This document shows, in pieces, positions 1-7,827 of a stretch of DNA of 64,000 nucleotides. Positions within the stretch are counted from its first letter, which is position 1, and each line of letters starts with the position of its first letter. The stretch lies in NCBI GenBank assembly GCA_963805495.1, contig CAWDUQ010000005.1, positions 248,001-312,000 on the forward strand, in the 5' to 3' direction. Below the pieces are notes generated by a model. That model was given only the letters and a program-made list of their open reading frames with translations, made no database searches and was not told the origin of the DNA. This stretch comes from DAHUXD01 sp963805495 (GTDB lineage: Bacteria; Acidobacteriota; Thermoanaerobaculia; UBA5066; Gp7-AA6). Position numbers and translations under genes: made by a program.

Positions 1-450
1 GCGGGCGATCTCGAGCCGGCGGCGCATGCCGCCCGAGAGCTCGCGGGCGGACTGGTTCCGGCGCTCCCAGAGCCCGACCTGGCGCAGGCGCCTCTCGATG
101 CGTCCCGAGAGCGTCCGGCCCGAGAGGCCGTACATCTTGCCCTGGACCGAGAGATTCTCGCGGACGGTGAGGTTCTCGTCGGTCGTCTGGGCCTGCGACA
201 CCGTGCCGATCGTCCGACGGACGGACGCCCGCTCGCGGACGATGTCGAACCCCTCGATCCGGGCCGTGCCCGCGGTCGGAGGCAGGAGCGTCGTCAGCAT
301 CCGGATCAACGTGGTCTTGCCGGCGCCGTTGGGCCCGAGGAGGCCGAAGATCTCGCCCGGCCGGACGTGGAAGGAAACCGCGTCGTCGGCAACGGCCTCG
401 CCGAAGCGCTTCGTCAGTCGCTCGACCTCGATCGCCGGGGTCGAGCTCAC
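1..450 (-). CDS. ABC transporter ATP-binding protein (3' end outside window)
   Basis: This is the ATPase subunit of an ABC export system, powering transport at the inner membrane. The visible 150 residues hold the Walker A motif GLLGPNGAGKTT at about residues 32-43, a Q-loop region (TVSQAQTTDENLTV) and the signature LSGGMRRRLEIAR at the window edge, so the Walker B half lies outside. It starts with GTG at 450, which overlaps the stop of the upstream HlyD-type gene (GTGA), so the two are translationally coupled and probably form one exporter with a permease beyond the window. The substrate cannot be read from the sequence; the arrangement resembles drug or antibiotic exporters of the YbhF/DrrA kind. 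Confidence 0.9.
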   Translation of the reverse strand, partial: MSSTPAIEVERLTKRFGEAVADDAVSFHVRPGEIFGLLGPNGAGKTTLIRMLTTLLPPTAGTARIEGFDIVRERASVRRTIGTVSQAQTTDENLTVRENLSVQGKMYGLSGRTLSGRIERRLRQVGLWERRNQSARELSGGMRRRLEIAR

Positions 451-1367
451 GCCCTCGGCGTCTCGCTTCCGGCTTCGACCACGAATGTCTGGCCGGAGAC
501 GACCGGGGCGTCGAGGGGCTGGAGCCGCACCGAAAAGGTCTGGAGGTCGCGGCTCTGGAGGCCCCAGTTCTTGCGCGTCGCGTACTCCGAGCGCGGCTTG
601 ATCGACACGATGCGCGCCTGGAAACGGGCGTTCGGACGGGCCTGCGGCCAGACCGTGACGTTCTTGCCGACGGCGAAGCTCGAGAGCCGCTCCTCCGGGA
701 CCTCGACGCGAAGATATGGCGCCTCGATCTGGAGCGTGACGATCGCCTGGCCCGGCTCGACCCATTCACCCATGCGGTGGTGGCGCGTCAGCACGGTTCC
801 GGACGAAGGCGACGCGAGGATGCCCTCCTTCTCGAAGACGCGGATCTTCTCGAGGCGAACCCTGAGCGCCTGCTCCTCGGCGTCGAGCTGCCCTTCTTCC
901 GATTCACGCGCCCGGATGTCCGCCGCGATCGCGTCGCGCTGGTGCTGGAGGGACTCGAGTCCCGCCGCCGGCGAGACCCCTTCCTTGACGAGCCGGCCGA
1001 TGCGGCGCTCGTCCGAGGCCACCGCGGCAAACTGCGCCTTGAGCTTCTCGATCTCCTGAAGACGGGTCCGGTCGCGGGCCTCGACCTGGGCGATCTGCCG
1101 CTCGATGTCGGAGGCGTCCTCGGACAGGCCGGGCTCCTCGATCCGGGCGACCTCCTGGCCGCTCGCGATCGTCTCACCCTCTTCGGGGACGCGCGTCGTC
1201 AGCCGGCCCTTGCGCGAGAACGAGAGCGACATGCTCTGTTCCTCGGCGACCGCGAGGAGCCGGATAGGCTGGCCCGTGTCGTTCTCGTGACGGACGAGCT
1301 CCCCATAGCCCCACGCCCCGGCCAGAGCGATTCCCACCGCCAGGACGATCCAAAGGACCTTTTTCAC
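447..1367 (-). CDS. HlyD-family periplasmic adaptor (membrane fusion) protein
   Basis: A 306-residue membrane fusion protein, expected to be anchored in the inner membrane by one N-terminal segment (about residues 4-22) and to bridge the ABC pump to the outer envelope. It shows a split lipoyl/barrel-sandwich domain (GETIASGQEVARIEEP before, and GTVLTRHHRMGEWVEPGQ after, a helical hairpin at about residues 85-195 rich in Glu, Arg and Gln), then a beta-barrel domain (LRVEVPEERLSSFAVGKNV). I chose the GTG start at 1367, giving MKKVLWIVLAVG with a GAGG ribosome site just upstream; the frame stays open further upstream but without a signal sequence. Its stop overlaps the start of the ABC ATPase. 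Confidence 0.88.
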   Translation of the reverse strand: MKKVLWIVLAVGIALAGAWGYGELVRHENDTGQPIRLLAVAEEQSMSLSFSRKGRLTTRVPEEGETIASGQEVARIEEPGLSEDASDIERQIAQVEARDRTRLQEIEKLKAQFAAVASDERRIGRLVKEGVSPAAGLESLQHQRDAIAADIRARESEEGQLDAEEQALRVRLEKIRVFEKEGILASPSSGTVLTRHHRMGEWVEPGQAIVTLQIEAPYLRVEVPEERLSSFAVGKNVTVWPQARPNARFQARIVSIKPRSEYATRKNWGLQSRDLQTFSVRLQPLDAPVVSGQTFVVEAGSETPRA

Positions 1368-1440
1368 CGACCTCAAAGGATACCCCCAAACGGCGCCGGT
1401 GGCGTCTTGGGGAGACGGGGGCCCCGCGGTCCGGGCCTCC

Positions 1441-2208
1441 TCACGGTCCCCCGGAGAGCTCCCGTTCGACGCCGTCGAGCAGGACCTCGGCCGGCCCGGC
1501 GAGGACCAGGTCCACGCTGCCCGACGCGGGGGTGGCGTCGGGGTTGACCTCGACGATGAAGGCCCCGCGGGCCGCCGCCTCTGCGATGAGTCCGGCCGCC
1601 GGATAAACCACGGCCGAGGTTCCCACGGCGAGCAACAGGTCGCAGTCGACGGCCGCCGCCGCGGCGCGGGCGGCCTCGGCCGGGATCGCCTCGCCGAACC
1701 AGACGACACCCGGGCGCGCGAGCCCGCCGCAGTGCGGACAGCGGGGCGGCAGGTCGGCCAGGGGCCCGGCGTGCTCCCAGCCCCCTTTCGGGGACCTCGC
1801 GCACCGGTCCCGGCAGGAGAGCATCCAGAGCGACCCGTGGAATCGAGTCACGTTCGCGGTGCCGGCGCGCTCGTGGAGGCCGTCGACGTTCTGGGTGACC
1901 AGGGAAAAACCGGGGTAGCGCCGGCTCCAGGCGGCGAGGACCTCGTGCGCGCGGTTGGGCCGCGCCTTTCCCGCGAGCTCGCGACGCCACGCGTACCACT
2001 CCCACACGAGGAGCGCATCGCGCTCAAACGCCGCGGGAGTGGCGAGCTCTTCCGGCCGCCGATTCCTCCAGAGACCGCCCGGGCCCCGAAACGTCGGGAC
2101 TCCGCTCGCCGCCGAGACCCCGGCGCCCGTGACGACCGTGATGCGGGGCCTCTCCCGCAGACGCGCGGCGAGCGCGCGCACCCCGGCGTCGAGCGTGTCC
2201 GTAACCAC
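1441..2208 (-). CDS. Sir2-family NAD-dependent protein deacylase (sirtuin, class III type)
   Basis: A 255-residue cytoplasmic sirtuin that removes acyl groups from lysine using NAD. Visible motifs are GAGVSAASGVPTFRG (about residues 28-42), TQNVDGLHERAG, the catalytic His in FHGS, two zinc cysteine pairs (CRDRC and CPHC) and RPGVVWFGE. A Tyr-X-X-Arg pair (YAWR, residues 72-75) matches the pocket of SIRT5/CobB-type class III enzymes, which favour succinyl and malonyl lysine; that specificity is inference. The GTG start at 2208 puts the NAD motif at the usual distance. It is divergent from icd with about 72 bp between the start codons, so both promoters must share that gap. Confidence 0.9.
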   Translation of the reverse strand: MVTDTLDAGVRALAARLRERPRITVVTGAGVSAASGVPTFRGPGGLWRNRRPEELATPAAFERDALLVWEWYAWRRELAGKARPNRAHEVLAAWSRRYPGFSLVTQNVDGLHERAGTANVTRFHGSLWMLSCRDRCARSPKGGWEHAGPLADLPPRCPHCGGLARPGVVWFGEAIPAEAARAAAAAVDCDLLLAVGTSAVVYPAAGLIAEAAARGAFIVEVNPDATPASGSVDLVLAGPAEVLLDGVERELSGGP

Positions 2209-2280
2209 GTCCCGATGATAAGGTTCCGTGCTCGCCGGCGCCGGTGCGCCGAATCCCGATACGCGGAGGCGGACGAACGC

Positions 2281-3729
2281 ATGGCCAACGAAGTACCCAT
2301 CACGGTCGCGCGGGGCGACGGCATCGGTCCCGAGATCATGGACGCGACGCTCCACATCCTGAAGGCCGCCGGCGCCCGCATCGCGGTCGAGGAGATCGAG
2401 ATCGGCGAGAAGGTCTACCTCGCCGGCAACACCGCGGGCATCGCGCCGTCCGCGTGGGAGTCCCTGGCCCGGACGAGGGTGTTCCTCAAGGCGCCGATCA
2501 CGACACCCCAGGGGGGAGGCTACAAGAGCCTGAACGTCACGACGCGCAAGACCCTCGGCCTCTACGCCAACGTCCGGCCATGCGTCTCGTATTACCCGTT
2601 CGTCGCGACGAAGCATCCCGTCATGGACGTCGTCATCGTCCGCGAGAACGAAGAGGACCTCTACGCCGGCGTCGAGTACCGCATCTCCGCCGACGTGTAC
2701 GAGTGTCTGAAGCTCATCACCCGGCCGGGCTCGGAGAAGATCGTCCGGTACGCCTTCGAGTACGCCCGGCGCAACAACCGCAAGAAGGTGACCTGCTTCA
2801 GCAAAGACAACATCATGAAGATGACGGACGGCCTGTTCCACGCCGTCTTCGACGAGATCGGGAAGCACTATCCGGACATCGAGAAGGAGCACTGGATCGT
2901 CGACATCGGCGCAGCCAAGCTCGCCGACTCCCCCGAGGTCTTCGACGTCATCGTCATGCCGAACCTCTACGGGGACATCCTCTCGGACGTCGCGGCCCAG
3001 ATTGCCGGATCGGTCGGCCTCGCGGGCTCGGCCAACATCGGGGCCAACTACGCGATGTTCGAGGCGATCCACGGCTCGGCGCCCCGGCGCGCGGGCCAGA
3101 ACCTGGCGAACCCGTCGGGGCTGCTGCTCGGCGCCGTGATGATGCTCGTCCACATCGGCCAGCCCGACGTGGCGGAAAAGGTCCACAACGCCTGGCTCAC
3201 GACGCTCGAGGACGGCATCCACACCTACGACATCTTCGAGCCCGGCGTGAGCCGGGAGAAGGTCGGCACGCGCGAGTTCGCCGAAGCCGTGGCCGCGCGC
3301 GTCGGAAGGCGTCCGCAGAAACTGAAGGCCGTTTCGTACGCGGCCGGGCCACGCCAGGCCGAGCATCCGGCGGAGGCGGCGCGCCCGGCGCCGGTTCGGG
3401 AGCTCCGGGGCGTCGACCTCTACGTCAACTGGGAGAGCCGCGACTCCGACGCCCTCGCCGCGAAGCTCGTCGGGCTGGCGGGACCCGAGTTTCGCCTCAC
3501 CATGCTGACGAGCCGGGGCATGAAGGTGTGGCCCGACGGCATGCCCGAGACTTTTCGCGGCGACCAGTTCCGTTGCCGCCACATGGCCGCGGCGGGCGGA
3601 GCGGCGAAGCAGTCCGAGGTCGTGGCGCTGCTCGGCCGCCTGACCGGCGCCGGGATCGCCGTCGCCCAGAGCCTGAGCCTGTACCACTACGACGGCGAGC
3701 GCGGGTACACGCTCGGCCAGGGAGAGTGA
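2281..3729 (+). CDS. icd: Isocitrate dehydrogenase (long, Thermus-like form)
   Basis: A 482-residue enzyme converting isocitrate to 2-oxoglutarate in the TCA cycle. It shows ARGDGIGPEIMDAT near the N-terminus, the substrate loop SLNVTTRKTLGLYANVRP, IVRENEEDLYAGVEY, the metal-binding YGDILSDVAAQIAGSVGL and the nucleotide-binding HGSAPRRAGQNLANPSG. The protein continues about 140 residues past the catalytic core, as in the longer Thermus-type enzymes; this tail (after about residue 340) looks like a separate small domain. NAD or NADP preference is not settled by the HGSAPRRAG segment. The ATG at 2281 follows a GGAGG. purE begins one base after its stop, so the two are very likely cotranscribed. 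Confidence 0.9.
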   Translation: MANEVPITVARGDGIGPEIMDATLHILKAAGARIAVEEIEIGEKVYLAGNTAGIAPSAWESLARTRVFLKAPITTPQGGGYKSLNVTTRKTLGLYANVRPCVSYYPFVATKHPVMDVVIVRENEEDLYAGVEYRISADVYECLKLITRPGSEKIVRYAFEYARRNNRKKVTCFSKDNIMKMTDGLFHAVFDEIGKHYPDIEKEHWIVDIGAAKLADSPEVFDVIVMPNLYGDILSDVAAQIAGSVGLAGSANIGANYAMFEAIHGSAPRRAGQNLANPSGLLLGAVMMLVHIGQPDVAEKVHNAWLTTLEDGIHTYDIFEPGVSREKVGTREFAEAVAARVGRRPQKLKAVSYAAGPRQAEHPAEAARPAPVRELRGVDLYVNWESRDSDALAAKLVGLAGPEFRLTMLTSRGMKVWPDGMPETFRGDQFRCRHMAAAGGAAKQSEVVALLGRLTGAGIAVAQSLSLYHYDGERGYTLGQGE

Positions 3730-3730
3730 G

Positions 3731-4216
3731 ATGGACAAGCCGCTCGTCGGGATCCTGATGGGTTCCAGGTCCGACTGGGACGTGATGAAGAACGTGTCCG
3801 AGACGCTGGCGAAGTTCGGAGTCGCGAGCGAGAGCCGCGTGCTCTCCGCCCACCGCACGCCGAGGGAGACCGCCGATTACGTCACGGGGGCGGCGGGCCG
3901 CGGGATGGAGGTCCTCGTCGCGGGGGCCGGCGGCGCCGCGCACCTCGCCGGTGTCGCGGCCGCCCACACCACCCTGCCCGTCCTCGGGGTCCCGATGGAG
4001 AGCGCCTCTCTCAAAGGTCTCGACTCGCTTCTCTCGACCGTCCAGATGCCCGGCGGAATCCCCGTCGCGACCTTCGCGATTGGAAAGCCCGGGGCCGTCA
4101 ACGCCGCGCTCTTCGCGGTCGCGATCCTGGCCGGAAAGCGGCCCGAGCTCTCGAAAAAGCTGGCCGATTTCCGGGCCGACCAGGCGGCGAAGATCCTGAA
4201 GGAAGAGCTGACGTGA
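3731..4216 (+). CDS. purE: N5-carboxyaminoimidazole ribonucleotide mutase
   Basis: A 161-residue enzyme of purine synthesis that interconverts N5-CAIR and CAIR. It carries the class I PurE signature: MGSRSDWDVMKNVSETL near the start, SAHRTPRETADYV, then VLVAGAGGAAHLAGVAAAHT and VGVP-like segments followed by LLSTVQMPGGIPVATFAIGK. The length is that of a stand-alone PurE. It starts one base after icd; no purK is adjacent. The stop at 4214-4216 is followed by a GC-rich palindrome of the dispersed repeat family. Confidence 0.95.
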   Translation: MDKPLVGILMGSRSDWDVMKNVSETLAKFGVASESRVLSAHRTPRETADYVTGAAGRGMEVLVAGAGGAAHLAGVAAAHTTLPVLGVPMESASLKGLDSLLSTVQMPGGIPVATFAIGKPGAVNAALFAVAILAGKRPELSKKLADFRADQAAKILKEELT

Positions 4217-4220
4217 AAAC

Positions 4221-4250
4221 GGGCGGGGGCAAGCCCCGCCCCCACGACCG
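4221..4250. repeat. Palindromic repeat (GTGGGGGCGGGGCTTG type), 3' of purE
   Basis: A short GC-rich inverted repeat, read on the minus strand as GTGGGGGCGGGGCTTGC followed by its complement. It belongs to the same family as the elements near 7.7, 17.3, 28.5, 46.7, 48.2-48.8 and 51.5 kb. It could act as a transcript end for icd-purE, but no U-run follows on the plus strand. Confidence 0.6.
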
Positions 4251-4289
4251 AGGGCGGGAGCGATCTGCCCGGACGATCGGGAGTCGGCG

Positions 4290-4901
4290 CTGAGCCCCGA
4301 GGTCTCCGTCGGGCTGATCGGCCTCCTGCTCGGCGCCGCCGTCGCGTCGGGCCTGCGTCTCTACGCCACCGTCGCGGTCCTCGGTTTCCTCGGCCGGTCC
4401 GGCGTGATCGCGCTTCCCGGGGGACTGACCGTGCTCGCGAGCCCGTGGGTCATCCTCGTCGCGTCGTCGCTCTACCTCGTCGAGTTCCTGGCCGACAAGG
4501 TCCCGATCATCGACTCGATCTGGGACCTCGTGCACACGTTCATCCGGGTCCCGGCCGCCGCTCTTCTGGCCTGGGCCGGAGTCTCGAGCCTTCCCGAGCC
4601 GTGGCGGATCGTCGCCGCGCTCGTTTGCGGCGGCGTCGCGCTCTCGGCGCACGGTCTCAAGGCGTCGACCCGCGCCGTCATCAACACGAGCCCCGAACCG
4701 GTCACGAACTGGGCCGCATCGCTCGCGGAGGACGGCCTGACGGCGGTTCTTCTATTGCTGGCCGTGAAGTACCCCGTCGCCGCGGCGCTCGCCGCGGGCG
4801 CCGTCGTCGTGCTGGCGATGCTCCTCGGAAGCTGGATGGTGCGGATGCTGCGCCGCTTCCTCCGTTCGCGCCGCGTCGCGGTTCCGACCTCGCCGGCCTA
4901 G
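4290..4901 (+). CDS. DUF4126 family membrane protein
   Basis: A membrane protein of about 203 residues matching DUF4126, a family of unknown function. The N-terminal part (LLLGAAVASGLRLYATVAVL) and the segment LYLVEFLADKVPIIDSIWD are typical of the family, as is the polar SPEPVTNWAASLAEDGL before the last helices. Four or five hydrophobic helices are visible. The start is uncertain: the conserved N-terminus reaches back to a CTG at 4290 that has GGGAG about six bases upstream, while the first conventional start (GTG, 4404) would cut off the first conserved helix. I therefore prefer the CTG. Confidence 0.72.
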   Translation: MSPEVSVGLIGLLLGAAVASGLRLYATVAVLGFLGRSGVIALPGGLTVLASPWVILVASSLYLVEFLADKVPIIDSIWDLVHTFIRVPAAALLAWAGVSSLPEPWRIVAALVCGGVALSAHGLKASTRAVINTSPEPVTNWAASLAEDGLTAVLLLLAVKYPVAAALAAGAVVVLAMLLGSWMVRMLRRFLRSRRVAVPTSPA

Positions 4902-4991
4902 CCGCTTCCTCTGGATCTCCGCCTTTGCCCGAGCGGCCGCCGATGGCCTAGAATGAAACGCCGCCGTCCGGCGGCACAGGAGGCCGTCCCC

Positions 4992-5480
4992 ATGGATCTC
5001 GAGGAGTACTCCGAGGAAGAACTGCTCGAAGCAGGCCGTGAAGCGGTCAAACGCGAGCAATGGCCCCGGGCCACGACCTTCCTCGGCGCGTACGTCGCGC
5101 GCTTCACCGACCGGGGCGAGACGGTTCCGGCCTCGGGCCTGGCGAGCTACGCCCTGTGCCTCGGGCACGGGAAGGAGCGGCGCCGCGGGCTCGAGCTCTG
5201 CAAGAAGGCCCAGCACGCCGATCCCCGCAACCCCCACATTTACTGGTGCCTTGCCCAGCTTCACCTGCTCGGCGGGTCGCGCAAGGACGCGATCGAGACG
5301 GTCGAACGGGGCCTGCGGGCCGTTCCGGACAACTACCTCTTGCAGCGCATGCGCAAGCGCCTCGGCCTTCGACAGTCGCCTCCGATCCCTTTCCTCGATC
5401 GCAAGCACGGCCTGAACAAGCGCCTCGGCCGGATCATGCACCGGATGAAGGGGACCTCGGCGAGCGTCCTGCCCGCGTAG
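4992..5480 (+). CDS. TPR-repeat protein, cytoplasmic
   Basis: A 162-residue soluble protein with tetratricopeptide-like helices: EEELLEAGREAVKREQWPRA, then a unit around LELCKKAQHADPRNPHIYWC, then KDAIETVERGLRAVPDNYLL. The C-terminus is basic and includes FLDRKHGLNKRLGRIMHRMK, seen at the end of several Acidobacteria TPR proteins. No signal peptide is present. I chose ATG 4992 because AGGAGG lies eight bases upstream; an in-frame ATG at 4953 would place the ribosome site inside the gene. Its 3' end overlaps the 3' end of lspA on the other strand by 47 bp. Function unknown beyond a likely protein-binding role. Confidence 0.75.
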   Translation: MDLEEYSEEELLEAGREAVKREQWPRATTFLGAYVARFTDRGETVPASGLASYALCLGHGKERRRGLELCKKAQHADPRNPHIYWCLAQLHLLGGSRKDAIETVERGLRAVPDNYLLQRMRKRLGLRQSPPIPFLDRKHGLNKRLGRIMHRMKGTSASVLPA

Positions 5481-5940
5481 GCACCAGCCACACCAGCGCG
5501 CCCCCCAGGATCGCCACGTCGGCGAGGTTGAAGACCCCCGTGCGGAGCGGGCCCGCCGCGACCGCCAGGAAGTCGGTCACGGAACCGTCCGAGAGCCGAT
5601 CGAGCCAGTTGGCGAGCCCTCCCCCCAGCATCACCGCCGCCGCGAGGCCCCGGCGTGCCGCGAGGGTCCGATGCGCGAGCAGCACGGCGAGCGCGGCGAA
5701 GAGCGCCAGGCCGACCGCCGCGACGAAGAGGATGAACCTCATGCCTTCCGGCAATCGGCCTCCGGCGGAGAGAAACGCGCCTCGATTCTCGGCCAGGGAG
5801 AGCCGGACGAGTCCGCCGAGCCACTCCACGGGCGGACGTCCGGACAGGAGCCGGATCGCGATCTCCTTCGACAGCCGGTCGGCCGCGATGGTCGCGAGGA
5901 CGGTCAGCGCCAGCCCGGCCCGCCGGCCGGCTCCGAACAC
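5434..5940 (-). CDS. lspA: Lipoprotein signal peptidase (signal peptidase II)
   Basis: A 168-residue inner-membrane aspartic protease that cleaves signal peptides of lipoproteins after lipidation. Family motifs are present: ADRLSKEIA near the first helix, LAENRGAFLS, then GGGLANWLDRLSDGSVTDF and GVFNLADVAILGGAL, the last two holding the two catalytic aspartates (NWLD and NLAD). Four transmembrane segments are visible. The GTG start at 5940 follows directly on the stop of the small secreted protein upstream (TAG then GTG), so the two are cotranscribed. Its 3' end overlaps the convergent TPR gene. Confidence 0.92.
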   Translation of the reverse strand: MFGAGRRAGLALTVLATIAADRLSKEIAIRLLSGRPPVEWLGGLVRLSLAENRGAFLSAGGRLPEGMRFILFVAAVGLALFAALAVLLAHRTLAARRGLAAAVMLGGGLANWLDRLSDGSVTDFLAVAAGPLRTGVFNLADVAILGGALVWLVPTRAGRSPRSPSSGA

Positions 5941-6096
5941 CTACGGCGTCCTGGACCGGACGTTGACGAAGCCGATCGGCAGCGCCTCGAGGTTCTCGAC
6001 CTCGATCGGCCGGGGCATGTCCCCTGCGGCGGCCGCGGCGCCCGGCGCCAGAACGCAGGCGAGGCCCAGGAAGGCAATCGAACGTCGTCGAAGCAT
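5941..6096 (-). CDS. Small secreted protein, 51 residues
   Basis: A short gene that starts MLRRRSIAFLGLACVLAPG, a clear signal peptide, with cleavage likely near AAAAAG. The mature part is only about 28 residues (MPRPIEVENLEALPIGFVN and a short tail). Its stop is immediately followed by the lspA start codon. I do not recognise the family. The signal peptide and the tight coupling to lspA argue that it is real. Confidence 0.5.
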   Translation of the reverse strand: MLRRRSIAFLGLACVLAPGAAAAAGDMPRPIEVENLEALPIGFVNVRSRTP

Positions 6097-6120
6097 GGCG
6101 AGTCCCTGACCGGCCCGAGT

Positions 6121-6552
6121 CTATGCCGCGCGCGCCGGCCGGAGCGACATCCGCGCCGTCAAGGCGCAGGCCGCGGCGAGGGTCGAAAGCGCGGCCGGGG
6201 CCGCAAAGAAGTACCGCGCATTGACGAGCGCGATCAGCACGAGCCCCACGGCCAGGCTCGAGACGAGCGGCGCGGCCAGGGCCCGGTCCTTGCGGGCCAG
6301 CCCGCCGAGTTGCCAGGTCACGACGACGAGGATCGCGAGGGCGACGCTCATGAAGACGTTGAAGCCCCGCCAGTAGTCCCAGATCGTCCGCTCCCGGCCC
6401 ATCGCGTCGAAGTGAGACTCTCTCATCGCCTGCAGGACCGCGTCCTCCCCCGGTCCGCTCGATTGCGTCGGAAGCACGACCGCGGCCGTGTGGCCGAGGA
6501 AGAACAGGGCCAGGAGCACCGCCGAAGCCCGCAGCCACCGGGTCGCTCGCAT
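6121..6552 (-). CDS. Small membrane protein with four hydrophobic helices
   Basis: A 143-residue protein with hydrophobic segments at about residues 7-25, 65-84, 95-112 and 117-135. Between the first two lies a polar loop containing AMRESHFDAMGRERTIWDYW. That loop (an F or H, then MGRERTIWD) and the four-helix layout resemble the LIC_13387-like family of uncharacterised membrane proteins, a guess from memory. No catalytic motif is seen. It lies 25 bp upstream of the small protein preceding lspA and may share its transcript. Confidence 0.65.
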   Translation of the reverse strand: MRATRWLRASAVLLALFFLGHTAAVVLPTQSSGPGEDAVLQAMRESHFDAMGRERTIWDYWRGFNVFMSVALAILVVVTWQLGGLARKDRALAAPLVSSLAVGLVLIALVNARYFFAAPAALSTLAAACALTARMSLRPARAA

Positions 6553-6797
6553 CGTCCGCCTCCCGCCGCCTTGACGGCGGCATAAGTAAGCATATCGGGG
6601 CGCTCGCGAAGCCTGCCCGCCGCGGCTATCCGCTGGGCTGGGCCTACGTCCTCGGCCGGTACGCCGGGCGCCGCGGCCCGTTCATGGCGCTCGTCACGGT
6701 CATGACCGCGACGATGATGGGCGTCATGCGGGCGAAGGCGCGGATCACCGGCGCTCGCCGCTCCCAGGCCTGACCGCCGCCAGGGCCGCTCCGTCGC

Positions 6798-7004
6798 TCA
6801 CCAGAACGGCAGCTCGTCCTCGTCCTGGGCGCCCTCGGGAAGCTCGGGCCGCCGCGACGAAAGGACCGAGAGATAGTCCCGGCTGGCCTGGACGCGGGTC
6901 TTCGCCTGGCAGAAGGCGCAGCGCGCGTGGCCGTCCAGGGCGACGACTGTCTCGTTTTCGCGGCCGCACTTCTCGCAGGTCCAGTTTCGGAGGGAGTGTT
7001 CCAT
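6798..7004 (-). CDS. Zinc-ribbon mini-protein, 68 residues
   Basis: A short acidic-tailed protein with two CXXC knuckles: NWTCEKCGRENETVV and HARCAFCQAKTRV, spaced as in a rubredoxin-like or zinc-ribbon fold. The remainder (LSVLSSRRPELPEGAQDEDEL) looks disordered. It follows two other short Cys-containing genes in the same direction. Function is not recognisable; such ribbons often bind nucleic acid or partner proteins. Confidence 0.6.
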   Translation of the reverse strand: MEHSLRNWTCEKCGRENETVVALDGHARCAFCQAKTRVQASRDYLSVLSSRRPELPEGAQDEDELPFW

Positions 7005-7027
7005 CGGCGCCCCGGGGTTTCGACGTT

Positions 7028-7219
7028 TCAGCGTGCGTGCATCCGCGCGGACCGGAGGTTCGTGACGTCGCGGTCGAGCCGGCGGACGTCGGCCCGCAGC
7101 GGGTCTTCGAGCTTCCGGACCCGCTCTCCGGCCGCCGCCCATTCGGCGCAGCGCGGACAGTGGGAGGCGTCCGCAGCCGCGGGTGCCGCCCCGCGCGTGC
7201 GGCACGCGCGCGAGTGCAT
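7028..7219 (-). CDS. Short Cys-pair protein, 63 residues
   Basis: A small basic protein with one CPRC pair near residue 21 and a long predicted helix after it (ERVRKLEDPLRADVRRLDRD). Its ATG overlaps the stop of the preceding short gene as TGATG, which supports translation of both. It resembles no family I know. The single Cys pair could complete a zinc site with CRTRG at the N-terminus or in a dimer. Confidence 0.4.
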   Translation of the reverse strand: MHSRACRTRGAAPAAADASHCPRCAEWAAAGERVRKLEDPLRADVRRLDRDVTNLRSARMHAR

Positions 7220-7341
7220 CAGTGCCCGTCCCGCACGTTGCATTCGTTCCGGCAGAACCACCATTCGGCGCCGCCGCCAGCCTCGTGGTCGATGGCGATT
7301 CCGCAGAACAGGCAGTAGACGCGGTTGAGCAGCGAGGTCAT
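7219..7341 (-). CDS. Very short zinc-knuckle protein, 40 residues
   Basis: The first of three tandem short genes. It encodes MTSLLNRVYCLFCGIAI and ends in WWFCRNECNVRDGH, so it has two Cys pairs (CLFC and CRNEC) with a Trp-Trp between them, a plausible four-cysteine zinc site. Its stop overlaps the next start (TGATG). No clear ribosome-binding site is seen, and the frame is open upstream, so the start is uncertain. Confidence 0.4.
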   Translation of the reverse strand: MTSLLNRVYCLFCGIAIDHEAGGGAEWWFCRNECNVRDGH

Positions 7342-7621
7342 CCGGGCCCCCGCGACGCGAAGACGACGGGTCACGACGCCGAGGCCGAACCGCCCGAGCT
7401 CGACGGTCGTCAAGTCCTGCGGGCCTGCCGAAAACTCGCTCGCTGAGGGAAGAAGAGTCGCGCTTTCCACCAGGTACCCTGCTTTCTGCCGAAGCCGGCG
7501 CCGGGTACTCGATCGTTCAGAGGGAGTGGGGCCGTCGAAGGGATTCGGAGCTCGCAGACTACCATGCCGGCCCCTCGGGCGGCCCGCGGGGCCCGAGCTC
7601 TGAATTCTCACGACGTTGTTC
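7342..7621. other. Intergenic stretch with no recognised gene
   Basis: About 280 bases between the short zinc-protein genes and the 198 bp repeat. I see no convincing coding frame, RNA gene or terminator. With the repeat that follows, this is the whole 486 bp gap before the glucan synthase gene. Confidence 0.5.
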
Positions 7622-7819
7622 ACTGTGCCGGCGCTCGCTTCGTGAAGCGACCCCTGAAACTGCCGCGCCCCGGCACGTAGGGGCGCCCCTTGCGGGCGCC
7701 CCCTCCTGCGCCCATTGAGAGGCGGCACGCGAATCGTCAGCGTGTCAGCGGGCGGCCACAAGGGCCGCCCCTACGGCCCGGGTCTCACATCGCCGAAGTG
7801 CGTGAACGACCTGTTGAGA
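7622..7819 (-). repeat. Long dispersed repeat, copy 1 (inverted relative to copy 2 at 17241)
   Basis: About 198 bp that matches 17241-17438 in opposite orientation at roughly 90 per cent by eye. Read on the minus strand it starts TCTCAACAGGTCGTTCACGC, contains a GGGGCGGCCC/GGCCGCCC palindrome, then GCTGACACGCTGACGATTCG, then a second GGGGCGCCCGCAAGGGGCGC palindrome and a third TCGCTTCACGAAGCGA palindrome. It has no coding capacity and sits just 3' of the glucan synthase gene. Confidence 0.85.
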
Positions 7820-7827
7820 ACTGACAC

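Noticed and set aside
6600..6773. Open plus-strand frame ending at 6771-6773, encoding GWAYVLGRYAGRRGPFMALV and a short tail
   Set aside because: It has no ATG, GTG or TTG start before the conserved-looking part and no ribosome site; it may be a remnant, but I cannot support a gene.
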